A stretch of 64,000 nt of DNA from Albidovulum sp. (GTDB lineage Bacteria > Pseudomonadota > Alphaproteobacteria > Rhodobacterales > Rhodobacteraceae), in contig JAPPFL010000007.1 of the NCBI GenBank assembly GCA_028823855.1, positions 1 through 64,000 of the forward strand. Direction: 5' to 3'. Of the stretch, positions 20,387 through 29,451 are shown in pieces. Every line of letters begins with the position of its first letter. Position 1 is the stretch's first letter. The notes below the pieces were generated by a model, which was not told the origin of the DNA, made no database searches, and saw only the letters and a list, made by a program, of their open reading frames with translations. A program made the position numbers and the translations under genes.

Positions 20387-21703
20387 TTACCGACAAATTC
20401 GCTTCATCAACGGCATGAGGCTGGCCATTTCCGGACCGCGAGTCCTTCCGGTCAAGGCCATTCGAAGCGGCATGAACAGCCGCTTTCCCTTCCTGCCTGT
20501 TCGCCGGGACACCTCGGAGGTCCAATTTTGCCAAGTTTCGGAATTGAACGGCGGGGCGGGAAGCATATCCAGAGCCTCGCTTACGAACTCTCGGTCGCCA
20601 TCCTCGACAGCGGCGTTCGCTCCGTCCGAGCAAATTCTCCACCAGTCGGATAAATCGTTTAGGACATCGATATTTTCCCTGGTGGCAAGCCAAAAGGCCT
20701 CCGCATCGCCGTCAGGAACGCCCAATGCCCGGATTTTGCCCGAAACGGATAGGTAGGGAAGATGCGAAAGATGCCTGGCGGTAAGGCGCGAAATCGCGCC
20801 GGGATCGAATTTTGTCGGCGCAGTCCCGAAAGAACCGATGCTAAAGACATCCAGGAGTTCGTCCAGACTAGAGAACAGACTCGTCGCCACCGACGATCCG
20901 GTGGTGGCAAGCAGAGAGAGAATCGCCATCGGCTCCATGCCGGCCGATCTCAATTCCTTCAGAGACAAGTCGCCCGTTCGTTTGGAAAAAGGCTCTCCTC
21001 CGGGGCCTGTCAACAGCGAATGATGCGCAAAAGACGGCGGTTCTCCGCCAAGATCCTTCATGATCTGCACCTGAGTAGCAGTATTGGTCAAGTGATCCGA
21101 TCCGCGTACAACGATCGAGACATTCATGTCGAGATCATCCACAACGGATGCCAGCGTATAAAGAAACGCGCCGTCAGCGCGTATTAGAACCGGATCTGAA
21201 ACGCTTGCCGCGTCGATTGATACCTCGCCGAAAATAAGATCTCTCCACTTTATCGCTCTGCGATCGAGCAAAAACCGCCAATAGCTTGCGCGGTCCGAGC
21301 GCATTGCCGCTTTTTCTTCCTCCGGCAGATTTAGGGAAGACCGATCGTAAACCGGGGGCTTGCCTCTGCCGAGCTGCATTTTGCGCTTTAGGGAAAGCTC
21401 CACCGGCGTTTCGAAGCACTCGTAAAGGCGGCCGGTTTCGCGCAGATTCCGCGCGGCTTCCTCGTAGCGGTCCAGTCGCAGCGACTGTCGCTCGATCCGG
21501 TCCCATTCGAGTCCAAGCCACTCGAGATCGATTCGAATCGAATCGACGTATTCTTCCTTCGACCGCTCCCGGTCGGTATCGTCAATTCGAAGGATGAACG
21601 TACCGCCCGCCTTCCTCGCCATCAGCCAATTCAGGAGCGCTGTCCGCAGATTCCCAACGTGCAGGTCGCCAGTGGGCGAAGGCGCGAATCGCGCTATCGT
21701 CAT
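20387..21703 (-). CDS. gltX: Glutamate--tRNA ligase (GluRS)
   Basis: A 438-residue class I aminoacyl-tRNA synthetase. The HIGH motif appears as HVGN (15-18) in ARFAPSPTGDLHVGNLRTA, and the KMSKS loop as FSKRTGD (239-245). RIDDTDRERS and VVRGSDHL are conserved glutamate and ATP contacts. It is a little shorter than E. coli GltX (471). Alphaproteobacteria often have two GluRS genes, one of which also charges tRNA-Gln, and this sequence could be either. I begin at the ATG 21703 because GAGGAG sits seven bases upstream. The frame is open for 13 more codons without support. It is divergent from the small protease gene. Confidence 0.94.
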   Translation of the reverse strand: MTIARFAPSPTGDLHVGNLRTALLNWLMARKAGGTFILRIDDTDRERSKEEYVDSIRIDLEWLGLEWDRIERQSLRLDRYEEAARNLRETGRLYECFETPVELSLKRKMQLGRGKPPVYDRSSLNLPEEEKAAMRSDRASYWRFLLDRRAIKWRDLIFGEVSIDAASVSDPVLIRADGAFLYTLASVVDDLDMNVSIVVRGSDHLTNTATQVQIMKDLGGEPPSFAHHSLLTGPGGEPFSKRTGDLSLKELRSAGMEPMAILSLLATTGSSVATSLFSSLDELLDVFSIGSFGTAPTKFDPGAISRLTARHLSHLPYLSVSGKIRALGVPDGDAEAFWLATRENIDVLNDLSDWWRICSDGANAAVEDGDREFVSEALDMLPAPPFNSETWQNWTSEVSRRTGRKGKRLFMPLRMALTGRTRGPEMASLMPLMKRICR

Positions 21704-21786
21704 TTTGTTTCTCCTCGAGCTTCGCGCCTCTTTCAAAGGCAACGCATTTTGTCCATATACACGGCGGTATTACGGAGTGGCACCAT

Positions 21787-22197
21787 ATGGCGGAAGGTTG
21801 GACGAACCGCAATGCGCCAAGCATAGAAGACATCGAGCGCCTGGCCCAGGACGCACTTGAAGGCCTGCCGGGAATGTTTTTGCAGCAGGCACGCCTACTT
21901 CGGATCTGCGTTTTGGACTTCCCTTCCGAAGACATACTTGAAAGCGTTGGACTCAGCGACGGCTTCGAACTGACCGGATACTACGAAGGCGTCCCGCTAA
22001 CCGAAAAATCTATTTCCGAGCAACCGCTGGCCCCCGATTCCGTTTGGCTTTTCCGCCGACCGATACTCGACGAATGGGTCGAGCGCGGAAACGTAAGGCT
22101 CGGCGAACTCGTCACTCATATCATTGTTCACGAAATCGCTCACCACTTCGGCTGGTCCGACGACGATATTGCAAGAATTGACAAGTGGTGGGAATGA
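21787..22197 (+). CDS. Minimal zinc metalloprotease, zincin_1 (DUF1025) family
   Basis: A 136-residue protein with a zinc-protease motif, HEIAHH (115-120), followed by FGWSDDDI. This is the hallmark of the small zincin_1 family, which contains little more than the active site. The N-terminal part (IEDIERLAQDALEGLP) matches the family opening. Length is normal, and it should be cytosolic. No substrate is known for this family. Its conserved acidic SDDDI tail lies where a third zinc ligand is expected. GGAGTGG lies about ten bases before the ATG. It is divergent from gltX across an 83-base spacer. Confidence 0.85.
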   Translation: MAEGWTNRNAPSIEDIERLAQDALEGLPGMFLQQARLLRICVLDFPSEDILESVGLSDGFELTGYYEGVPLTEKSISEQPLAPDSVWLFRRPILDEWVERGNVRLGELVTHIIVHEIAHHFGWSDDDIARIDKWWE

Positions 22198-22239
22198 TTT
22201 CGGGCGCATCTCCGGGTTTCGACGATTTGCTTGACTCAT

Positions 22240-22460
22240 TTTCTACTTTCGCCGCCAGTTGACGATACGATAGCGCATGCCCGGCCAATGGTATCGAACG
22301 GTTAGGCGCGCGCAGGGCGTCGACCGCCTCATGATCAAGCGGCAAGCGCAAAATTGAGGGTTTGAACACCTCGCGATCGTTGCGTGGATTGCGGTGGGTT
22401 GCGACTTGTCGATGATGACGGCCCGCACGTGGGAACGCGAGAAAGTCGCGACGCAAACCA
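22240..22460 (-). pseudogene. 3' remnant of a second nadE
   Basis: On the minus strand the translation ARLTVRYHWPGMRYRIVNWR aligns with the C-terminus of the intact NadE in this window (ARLTGRALW, then RRYPIVNRWR). The matching DNA (from about 22260 to 22320) is similar to the end of that gene. The remainder of the frame is broken. Together with the piece at 24270-24660 it marks a former nadE copy, now about 2 kb apart from its other half and interrupted by mobile-element debris. Confidence 0.6.
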
Positions 22461-22911
22461 TACGATGCTGGATCGAGGGAGGGCTATCGACGATTTGAGC
22501 GGACGCCCTGCGGACATTGCAGGATCTGGATTCCCGTCGAACCCGACACGAGCCTCGACGCCCGCGTCTCCAGCGCGAGGCAGCACTCCTCCCTTGACGC
22601 CCGGGAACGGCTTCTGCGCACCCGCTAACCCTTAGGACGAATTGTCCGCGAAGCCGGCTCCGGATTCAATTTCAAGAAACGAGCCTTATTCGCCCGGCTG
22701 GAAAGAGCATTGCGCGAAGAGGCAGTCCATGCGGCGGCTGCCAAATCGGGCCGCATCGCCCGCTCAAGCCACCCACTCGCCAAGCACGTCATCGAACTTT
22801 CGGGAGTTAGCATCGAGCCTCCGGGAGAGGACGATAATTCCGAGCAGATCGACGTCCGCTTCCTCGTTGCGTATATCGCTTCCTTTTGCAACGCCCTCCA
22901 CGACAAGTGCT

Positions 22912-23130
22912 CTGGTCAAAGGCGCGAGAACGATCAGGCCTTACCCGAAGAGCCCAAAGCTACTGCGCGAGATGGTCCTCCAGCGGCGATGCGCCTACAA
23001 CCTTGCCATCGCCTGCTTCCGGGAAGCCGGCGAAGGTCTCGCGGACCTCGAGGAACCGAATCTCAGGCTGACCGCCCTCTTCGCGCCACGATCCACGACT
23101 TCCTGCGTTCGGAGGTCCGGGAGCGCGGCG
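22912..23130 (+). pseudogene. Possible TnpB/OrfB-like transposon protein remnant
   Basis: One frame reads TIRPYPKSPKLLREMVLQRR then CAYNLAIACFREA. This resembles the N-terminus of IS605-group OrfB/TnpB proteins (basic start, YPT-type motif, LLR helix, RWAYN helix). It continues in another frame with TIHDFLRSEVRERG. At least one frameshift is present and no catalytic domain is left. The call rests only on this short N-terminal pattern. Confidence 0.35.
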
Positions 23131-23420
23131 CACTCCTCGGCCGGACGCGGCCCGCCTGGCGACCGTTTATCGAGAATCTCGACCCTGTATCCAAAGTCGC
23201 GGGAGGCGACCCGCCGCATCTCCAAGACACGCAGCTCCGCGTAGCGGCTCGGCTTGCCGTCGTCGAATTTCGTGACTTCGACCTCGAGGTCGGGTGGCGT
23301 CGCCGCCTCGAAGGCCTCCGTCTCCGCGTACCGGCGCCCGGCATTCTTCCCGATGTACAAGCTCGCATCGGCCTCCAGCCCGGTATTCCCCGGATCCTCC
23401 GGCCGCTTCTATCGGGTGTC
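23100..23420 (-). pseudogene. Uma2-like (DUF820) nuclease remnant
   Basis: The minus-strand translation contains LEADASLYIGKNAGR, PPDLEVEVTKFDDGKPSRYAE and YRVEILD. This resembles Uma2-family PD-(D/E)XK-like proteins, which carry a D-x(n)-YIG-NA block followed by PPDL-x-EV and K---Y---GV. There is no start codon or complete N-terminus, and stops lie upstream. The function of intact Uma2 proteins is uncertain; they are often linked to transposable or accessory DNA. The call is tentative. Confidence 0.4.
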
Positions 23421-23579
23421 GCGCGTTACACAGGCCGTAGGTCAAGAAGCCGAGAGGCCGCCCTTACGGTTTCGTCCGCAGCGTCGGCGAAGGTCGCGTG
23501 CGCGCTCGACGGGCAAAATTCCTGATCTCATAGAATGAATAAGGGAGGCTCTATCTGCCTATGCGCCTTCCCCCGGCGC

Positions 23580-24243
23580 AGCGATCAAGTTGGCCGGGTT
23601 CGTTCTCGACCAGCTCGCGGCGGCTTATGCGTCGGTTCGCCGTCTTCGCCTCGTTGAGCTTCGCGACCCCGTCGAGCAAGGCTTCGTTCATGTCGCCGAG
23701 GCTAATGAACGCAACCTTGCGCAGCGGCAGCAAGACCCGGCTCCGCGCAGTCTTGACGGCGTTCCCACCGGGTCCATGTCGCGAGTCCGCCCCGGTATGG
23801 CCGGCATCACCGCCATCCCGCAATGGCGGGCGAAGTCGGCGAAGGTCGGGTTGAGCGCCGGGACCTCCGTGTGCCACTTGCTGACGCCGGACTTCAGATT
23901 GTCGGCCGCCAACTGGTACAGGCGGTCCCCGAAATAGGCCAGAACGGCCTGGTTGCTCGAATTACACATGCGCACGGTCCGATTGGCGATCGCCATATCG
24001 ATGATCAGGCGCGAGATGGCGAGCAATCGCACGAAGATTTCGACCGGCCCCGGCCGCCGGACGCGCCAGCTCGCGGAGCCCGGCCTCGTCCATCGCCTCG
24101 GGAAGCGGCCGGAAAACGTCGGCCGCCAAGGTTTTGCTCGGCACGCCGTGAACCGTTCCCCGCGAGATACCCGTCGCCGAAGCAATCTCGTATTGCCGGG
24201 CCGCATGCGTAGCGGCAGCGCAATACCTCTGCTGCAGTCCCAT
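23580..24243 (-). pseudogene. IS21-family transposase (IstA) remnant
   Basis: Three pieces in different minus-strand frames match the order of an IstA transposase. First is an N-terminal helix-turn-helix, YEIASATGISRGTVHGV. Then comes the core piece YQLAADNLKSGVSKW with LNPTFADFARHCGMAVMPA at about 23800-23930. Last is a C-terminal part, FISLGDMNEALLDGVAKLNE. IstA is about 500 residues, so this 660-base relic has lost internal sequence and is frameshifted. No IstB helper ATPase is seen. It starts about 30 bases inside the broken nadE copy, so it probably inserted there. Confidence 0.7.
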
Positions 24244-24269
24244 GTCGGTTCTCTTCACCTTTGCGAACG

Positions 24270-24660
24270 GCGTTAACAGATCTCCCGAAAGACAATGGAT
24301 CGGTTCAAACCCGTCAACCATGTCGACGAAAATCACGCTGTATCCTACAGCAACCTCTGATTTGCACCATGCAGTCAGGAAGACTTTGCCGATTATTTTC
24401 ATCCGAGCTATTTTCGGTTCCGCCTGCGGACTCCAAATCTAATCCTCAACCACCTCGTTTTCGGACTAGCCGCGGAAACGTAGATCCAGAGCCACCAGAA
24501 CCGCGTGCCTAGGGCCATGAATCGGGATCTCGTCAATCCCGCATCCGAGATCGCTCGACCGCCGTCGCGTCAATGCATATTGGCTCAAAATAAATTCCGA
24601 CTGCAGAAGCGCGCAGCGAACCATTGTTGGGGCCGAGCGAAACCGCGACGCCCTCTGATG
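24270..24660 (-). pseudogene. Middle remnant of a second nadE
   Basis: The minus-strand translation GKVFLTAWCKSEVAVGYSVI, then FVDM, VDGFEPI, aligns with GEVLLTTGNKSEAAVGYATI, then YGDM, AGGYNPI, of intact NadE. Further upstream, DNA at about 24495-24570 matches the NadE region encoding DATAVARNLG and DEIPINGP, with a frameshift and an in-frame stop. Similarity seems to continue weakly to about 24660. These are ATP-binding and amidotransfer regions of the synthetase domain, so the copy was once a real nadE. The NH2-terminal nitrilase-like domain is not found. Confidence 0.68.
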
Positions 24661-25205
24661 CCGCCGCTTTCGACGAAGGAGCTTGAACTCACCTGCTAAA
24701 CCGGCCTTGAATGCCCGCGCTCCCTTCCATTCCAGAATCCAGTACCCGGATACGCGTTTCCAAATAATCCAATCTGTATAGAAAGGAATTCATTGGGCAC
24801 GCCGGTAGCGGAGAAGATATTCGTTTCGCTTAAGAATGTGATTAGGCAGTCGGGACCGAACTTTGACGTTCCGGTTTCTCGAAGACTCGTGCGAATTTGT
24901 CATGCCGTGCAATGCGGGGCGTGGCAGGCTGCGGCGCGCGAGGGGCTGCTTGGCAGGGTTTCGACGAATTCGCCATAGTCCGCGAATTTCGCAAATTCAG
25001 AATCTCCCGGGCCAATTATTCCGATTTCGAGGCTGCAGTTCGAATCTGTTACTCGCAGGTGCCCGCCAGGGGTCAACCACGCTTTTGTTTCGACCGTCAA
25101 GAGACCGGCGAACGGAGACCTCGAAAATAAGCTCTCGCTCTGCAAGTGTGGTCGCAATATTCTTCCATGCACGGAACAAAGACACTTTAACAAACCGAAT
25201 TGGAT
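24661..25205. other. Gap without a recognisable gene
   Basis: This lies between the nadE wreck and the DUF gene pair. Short frames of up to 126 codons exist on both strands with no family resemblance. It may hold unrecognisable remains of the N-terminal half of the dead nadE copy. Confidence 0.4.
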
Positions 25206-25685
25206 TCAATCGCCCGCAAACGCGATTAATCGCCCGCAGATGAGCGCACCCGTCCAGCAAACCATTGAGAGAACGGCGTGACCGACAAGGCGCGCGCGGG
25301 GGGCATCCTTTAGCAGGAATCCGTGGGAACGACATAGAACGAGCGTAGACAGAACTCCGACAGTGATTAGGGCGAGTTTGACCCGCAGGAATCCGATGCC
25401 GCTGTATTCACTCGCCCGGACCAAAAAAAGCAGAGACCCCGACAAAAGGGCAAGGGCCAGCCCGGTCGCCGCAACGGGCGCGAGCACCCGTACCACCGCT
25501 TCGCGAGAAATTCCGCGCCATGCCCCTAGAAGCCGCAGATTGAGCGGGACGACGGACCCGATCAGCAACCCGATTGCAAAGATGTGCGTGGCGTTGACAC
25601 CGGCATAGACCCAGCGGGAACCCCGCAGAGTTTGCGCAAGCTCAGTGCCCTCGAGCGCTGAGAACAGGGCCTCCAATGGTCTCAA
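25206..25685 (-). CDS. Small four-helix membrane protein, DUF6644-like
   Basis: A 159-residue protein with four predicted transmembrane segments: about 30-50 (VNATHIFAIGLLIGSVVPLN), 66-90, 98-118 and 133-153. The first helix carries a His in THIFAIGLLIGS, as in families that place a ligand in the membrane. The pattern resembles DUF6644 membrane proteins, which commonly accompany DUF6152 secreted proteins; the partner here fits DUF6152. Function is unknown. Its start codon overlaps the stop of the upstream gene by four bases (ATGA), so the two are surely co-translated. Confidence 0.7.
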   Translation of the reverse strand: MRPLEALFSALEGTELAQTLRGSRWVYAGVNATHIFAIGLLIGSVVPLNLRLLGAWRGISREAVVRVLAPVAATGLALALLSGSLLFLVRASEYSGIGFLRVKLALITVGVLSTLVLCRSHGFLLKDAPRARLVGHAVLSMVCWTGALICGRLIAFAGD

Positions 25686-26050
25686 TCGCGACTGGGATAA
25701 AGGATGAACTCGCGTTCCCCGAGAAAAAGCCTTTCAACCTTGATCAGTCTTTCCGACAGATCGGCAGCCGGCTCGCCGATCACCCGGATCTCGACCCCTA
25801 CGGCCAGATCGCCGTCCTTGAGGCCGGCGCGTTTATTACGCCAAGGCTGACCGACCTCGGCCGTCCACTCCTCGCCTTCCACGTCGATCTTCAGGATTCC
25901 ATGGGGATTGCCTAGGCGGACTGACTTGATAATACCGGTCAGATCGATGTTGCCGCCGGTCGTCCACGACCAGCCGTGATGGGCCTGTGTTCCGACCAAG
26001 GGAATAGTAAGACCCAGGGATAGGGCCGCGATGAACAAGCGCCTCTTCAT
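25682..26050 (-). CDS. Exported DUF6152-like protein
   Basis: A 122-residue protein with a signal peptide (about 1-23, ending TQA) followed by HHGWSW, the His-His signature at the mature N-terminus of DUF6152 proteins. It then has the core GIIKSVRLGNPHGILKIDV, in which the NPH motif is the second family hallmark. An N-terminal His-His after signal cleavage could bind a metal; this is inference. The frame is intact and it is the first gene of a two-gene unit with the membrane protein. No better-known homologue is recognised. Confidence 0.75.
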   Translation of the reverse strand: MKRRLFIAALSLGLTIPLVGTQAHHGWSWTTGGNIDLTGIIKSVRLGNPHGILKIDVEGEEWTAEVGQPWRNKRAGLKDGDLAVGVEIRVIGEPAADLSERLIKVERLFLGEREFILYPSRD

Positions 26051-27853
26051 AATGCGCCTCCGATGTCTAATGCGTCGCTAGAAAAAAGGTGGTGTCACGC
26101 CAACGGACATTCAAGCCGACACTATCCGGATATTCTTCAATTTCAATACGATCGCATAATAGTATTGCATCTACACATTGCCCGGAGTTGCGATTCTACC
26201 GCGTATTAATTGACATTGCGGACACGGATTGATGCGTACCGCAGCCTGGTCCTTGTATCTTCGATTTTGGGAGAATGCGTTGTGATCGCTTGCGAAACGT
26301 AATGATCCTGTGCTCTACCATCGCGAGCTTGACAAAAGTGGCGAAGCATTTCCTGAAGGATTTCTATTTGTGATTTCTCGATAGACCGGTTGAATAGTGT
26401 CCGAGAAGGCAAGCATTTTCCGCCTCTGCCGGGCGCAGGATTTCCTCCGTTGTAGCCGCTGGAACGCCGATGCGCCGCATGATGAGACGCACGCATTAGA
26501 ATTGGATGTGCTTGTCTTCAAAGTCGGTGCGCAAAATGCCAACTGCACCGGATTCCGGGATAATAGCCGGCACTTGGCTGGCGTTGCTCGGAGGTAGTGG
26601 GCGAGGCGGTCCAGATCGAAATGCAAATGGCGTGCGTCGTACAATTTTTGCTCTTTAGAGTACACTTCGTTCCCGCCGACTTTGGTTGGATAGGATTCGA
26701 ATGGCGGCAGCCACAGAAAGAACTTCATTGGCTCAATCGTGTCGGAGTCGTATGGATATTGGACTTGGATTGCAGCTACTAACGAGTAGATAATTCCGTA
26801 GATCAGCGGAACCGGCGCCGCCGGCTTAACAATGCGCCATCTGCAGAGGAATCGGAGCATCAGGTCGCGCTCGTCCCCGCCGGATACTTCTCTTGTCCAC
26901 CTCTTGATCCACTTGTTTTTCGCCTGCCGATTTCGAATTCTAAGCGAAGTCGTAGCCAAGTTGGGAAATGCTTCGCTTTCCCCCGAGTCGCATCGGTTCA
27001 ATGGCGGTCGGAGAGATTGGAGAACGCTAGCGGCGAACTTCGCCAACAAGACGCGACCCTGCGGAACCTTCTTGTCGGCTTTAGTACTCGCTCGGGTTTG
27101 GTTGTTGCTGTGCATAGCGCGAATCAATTGCGAGTGCGCAGATTCCTCGCCTCGGCGGCAGACAAAAATGTCGAAAGTGGGCTCGTCCGGATAGAGGATT
27201 TCGCCGATTTACTGCGAGACCTCGTGCGACTTGTTATCGACCACGATAAATCGCTGCTCAACGACATCGCGGCCGAGCGTTGAGTCTTTTCACCTCCTCC
27301 TCGTGCCACGGGCAATCGCAGTTATCCCGTAATTCGGCTAAATGGTGGAGGTGCAAACTTCGCCAAACCCATGTCGGCGCGTCGAGTGCGTTACCGGTGC
27401 ATTCGGGGAAGAGTCCGAAGCGAAATAACGGGCGGGCATCCAGTTCCCAGCTACGCGAGAGTCAAAAGGGGGTCTTGCGTTCGGCTCGGACAGCGACGCT
27501 TGCGCCGTTCTCGCCCGCGCATCCATCAAAGAGTTTTATCTGCATGAGATCGAAACGCGTCCGCATCGCCGCGAATTTGAAGAGCGCAAGTTGACTTCTC
27601 GGCAATCTGGAAACCCCGGGATCCGCTCAAAGCGATTTTACTCGCCTTTACCGCGTTGGCGACCGACCGCGAAAAAGAAAATTCGCCGAGAGTTGCGCCG
27701 CCGAAGCTCCGGAACTTCGCCCTAACAATTGATACAATTCACTCTAGATCTTTCGACCCTTGCGTTCCTACTGAATATTCAAAATGAAAAGTCGACCGCG
27801 ATTTCCGGAATACGGAAAATTCCGTGCGCGTATTGCCGAAAATCGTTGCAAAC
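26051..27853. other. Long gap with unrecognised, probably eroded sequence
   Basis: The longest frame is 270 codons on the minus strand (26315-27127). Its translation is patchy, rich in Arg, Ser and Cys, and matches nothing I know. A plus-strand piece at about 27130-27283 (RIEDFADLLRDLVRLVIDHD) is more protein-like and could be a gene fragment of unknown type. No ribosome binding sites or RNA genes are evident. I do not call a gene here. Confidence 0.45.
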
Positions 27854-28654
27854 CTAGTATAGTCCTAGTCTCGCCGCTTCCGCCACATGGCAGCAGCCCC
27901 TGCGAGCGACGGCTACGGTCGAGCTGGCCACGGTCGCAACAAGCAGTTCCGGTCCGGAATCTTTTGCCGAAACCAGTCGGTTGCCATCGGGGCCGCAGAT
28001 CGAGCTATGGCCATGATATCGTATGCCGCTCTCCCGTCCGGTCCGGTTGGCATACGCAACGTAAACTTGATTTTCGAACGCGCGCGTCGGCACCAGGTGC
28101 CTGGCGACGCAACCGAATGGTTCCATCAAAGCGGTCGGGACTGCGATTAGGTCGGCGCCATTTCTTGCGCACTCCCTTGCAAGCTCGGGAAACTCAAGAT
28201 CGAAGCAAATCAGCACGGCAATCCTGATGCCCCTGTACTCAACTAAAACGGGGGCCTTGCCCGGCATGAACTCTGTCCGCTCCCACTCGCCGTAGAGAGC
28301 GCGTTTCCTGTAGGTTGCGAGCGGTTCCCCGTTTGCTCCAATCAAAAGCGCCGCGTTATGTACGCCGGAAGGCCTTAGTTCGTACAGCCCGACCAGCAGC
28401 GCAATTGCGTTTGTTTTGGCAATGCCATGAAGCGAGTTGATCACGTTCTTGTCGACCTTGCGGGCTACCGCCTCCGCTCCTCCCGAATTGAAATATCCGG
28501 TCAGAAAGCACTCGGGAAACACGAGCAGTTCCACGCCTCTCCCCGCTGCGGTCGCGGCAGCGCCGGAAACCGCCGCGAGGTTTGCGGCAACATCGCCGGG
28601 TACGCACGTATCCTGCCAGATGCCGAGGGTGAGCGAGCATTCGGAACTGTTCAA
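27854..28654 (-). CDS. Carbon-nitrogen hydrolase (nitrilase superfamily)
   Basis: A 266-residue nitrilase-fold enzyme with the full catalytic triad: Glu48 in VFPECFLTGY, Lys117 in YRKRALYGEWE, and Cys150 in VLICFDLEFPE. The last motif is typical of the N-carbamoylputrescine amidase/omega-amidase side of the superfamily. It hydrolyses a nitrile or amide to acid and ammonia in the cytosol. The gene starts with TTG at 28654 after AGGAG, and overlaps the permease stop by four bases (TTGA). It is therefore the last gene of a polyamine-type importer operon, which suggests that it acts on the imported compound or a product of it. The substrate is not determined. Confidence 0.87.
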   Translation of the reverse strand: MNSSECSLTLGIWQDTCVPGDVAANLAAVSGAAATAAGRGVELLVFPECFLTGYFNSGGAEAVARKVDKNVINSLHGIAKTNAIALLVGLYELRPSGVHNAALLIGANGEPLATYRKRALYGEWERTEFMPGKAPVLVEYRGIRIAVLICFDLEFPELARECARNGADLIAVPTALMEPFGCVARHLVPTRAFENQVYVAYANRTGRESGIRYHGHSSICGPDGNRLVSAKDSGPELLVATVASSTVAVARRGCCHVAEAARLGLY

Positions 28655-29451
28655 GGTTCTTCGCTCCTGTGGGCCCCAAATAGCCGGGGAAGATCGCCGA
28701 GGAACGCGACTGCGCCAAAGACGACAGCAGCAGTCAGGACGAATAATACCGCGACTGCGGCCATTATCGGAGTGTAACCGTAGCGAAGCGAGTTGAAAAT
28801 CCTGATAGGCAGCGTTTCCGCCGTGAACCCGGCAACCATATAGGCAATGATGTATTCGTTCAGGCTGAGGACGACCGCAAAGACGAATCCGGAAATCACA
28901 TAGGGCCGAATCAAGGGGAATACGACGGTTCGGAACACTGTTCGCCGATCGGCGCCCATCGTTCTCGCGGCTTCGATCAGGGGACGCTCGACCTCTTCCA
29001 GACCCAGCGAAATTGCAACAAGCGGAAGCGCCGTAAGGAATATGGCATGCGAGACTATCGTCGCGAGTATATTTCCGTAGAGGCCTACCGAGATCCAGAA
29101 CACCAGGAATCCGAGCGCGGACACGACCGGCGGCAGCATGAAGGGCGCGATGCCAAGGCCGAACAAGGCGCGCGCGAGCAAACCGCCTCGCGACCAGATG
29201 AAGAGTGCGAGCGGCAGCGCCACCGCGACGGCCAAAAGTCCGGCCAGCATGGCAATGATCACCGAGTTCGTTAGCGCGTTCGCCCATTCGTTTTGGACAA
29301 AGAGTTCAATGTACCACTTCAGGGAAAAGCCGTCAGGCGGAAACAGAAGGCGCTTAGGCCGGTTTACGGAAACTCCGGCAACTACGAAGAGCGGAGCCAC
29401 CAGAAAAACCAGAACCGCACCAATGAAACCTCGTTGCAGCAAGAGGGTCAC
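28651..29451 (-). CDS. ABC transporter permease, PotC-like
   Basis: A 266-residue inner-membrane permease with six hydrophobic segments. It has the EAA loop EAARTMGADRRTVFRTVVFP that docks on the ATPase, and it opens with a long first helix (FIGAVLVFLVAPLFVVAGVS). It belongs to the spermidine/putrescine and Fe3+/2-aminoethylphosphonate import group. It pairs with the preceding PotB-like permease, whose stop it overlaps by four bases. Substrate assignment within this group is not possible from the permease alone. Confidence 0.9.
   Translation of the reverse strand: MTLLLQRGFIGAVLVFLVAPLFVVAGVSVNRPKRLLFPPDGFSLKWYIELFVQNEWANALTNSVIIAMLAGLLAVAVALPLALFIWSRGGLLARALFGLGIAPFMLPPVVSALGFLVFWISVGLYGNILATIVSHAIFLTALPLVAISLGLEEVERPLIEAARTMGADRRTVFRTVVFPLIRPYVISGFVFAVVLSLNEYIIAYMVAGFTAETLPIRIFNSLRYGYTPIMAAVAVLFVLTAAVVFGAVAFLGDLPRLFGAHRSEEP

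Noticed and set aside
26315-27127. 270-codon minus-strand frame
   Set aside because: Long enough to tempt, but its composition changes along the length, no motif is recognised, and neighbouring frames are equally protein-like. Left as part of a gap.
27854-29287. 477-codon continuous minus-strand frame joining the PotC region and nitrilase
   Set aside because: Its first 211 codons are an out-of-frame reading of the permease. The real hydrolase begins at the TTG at 28654 behind AGGAG.
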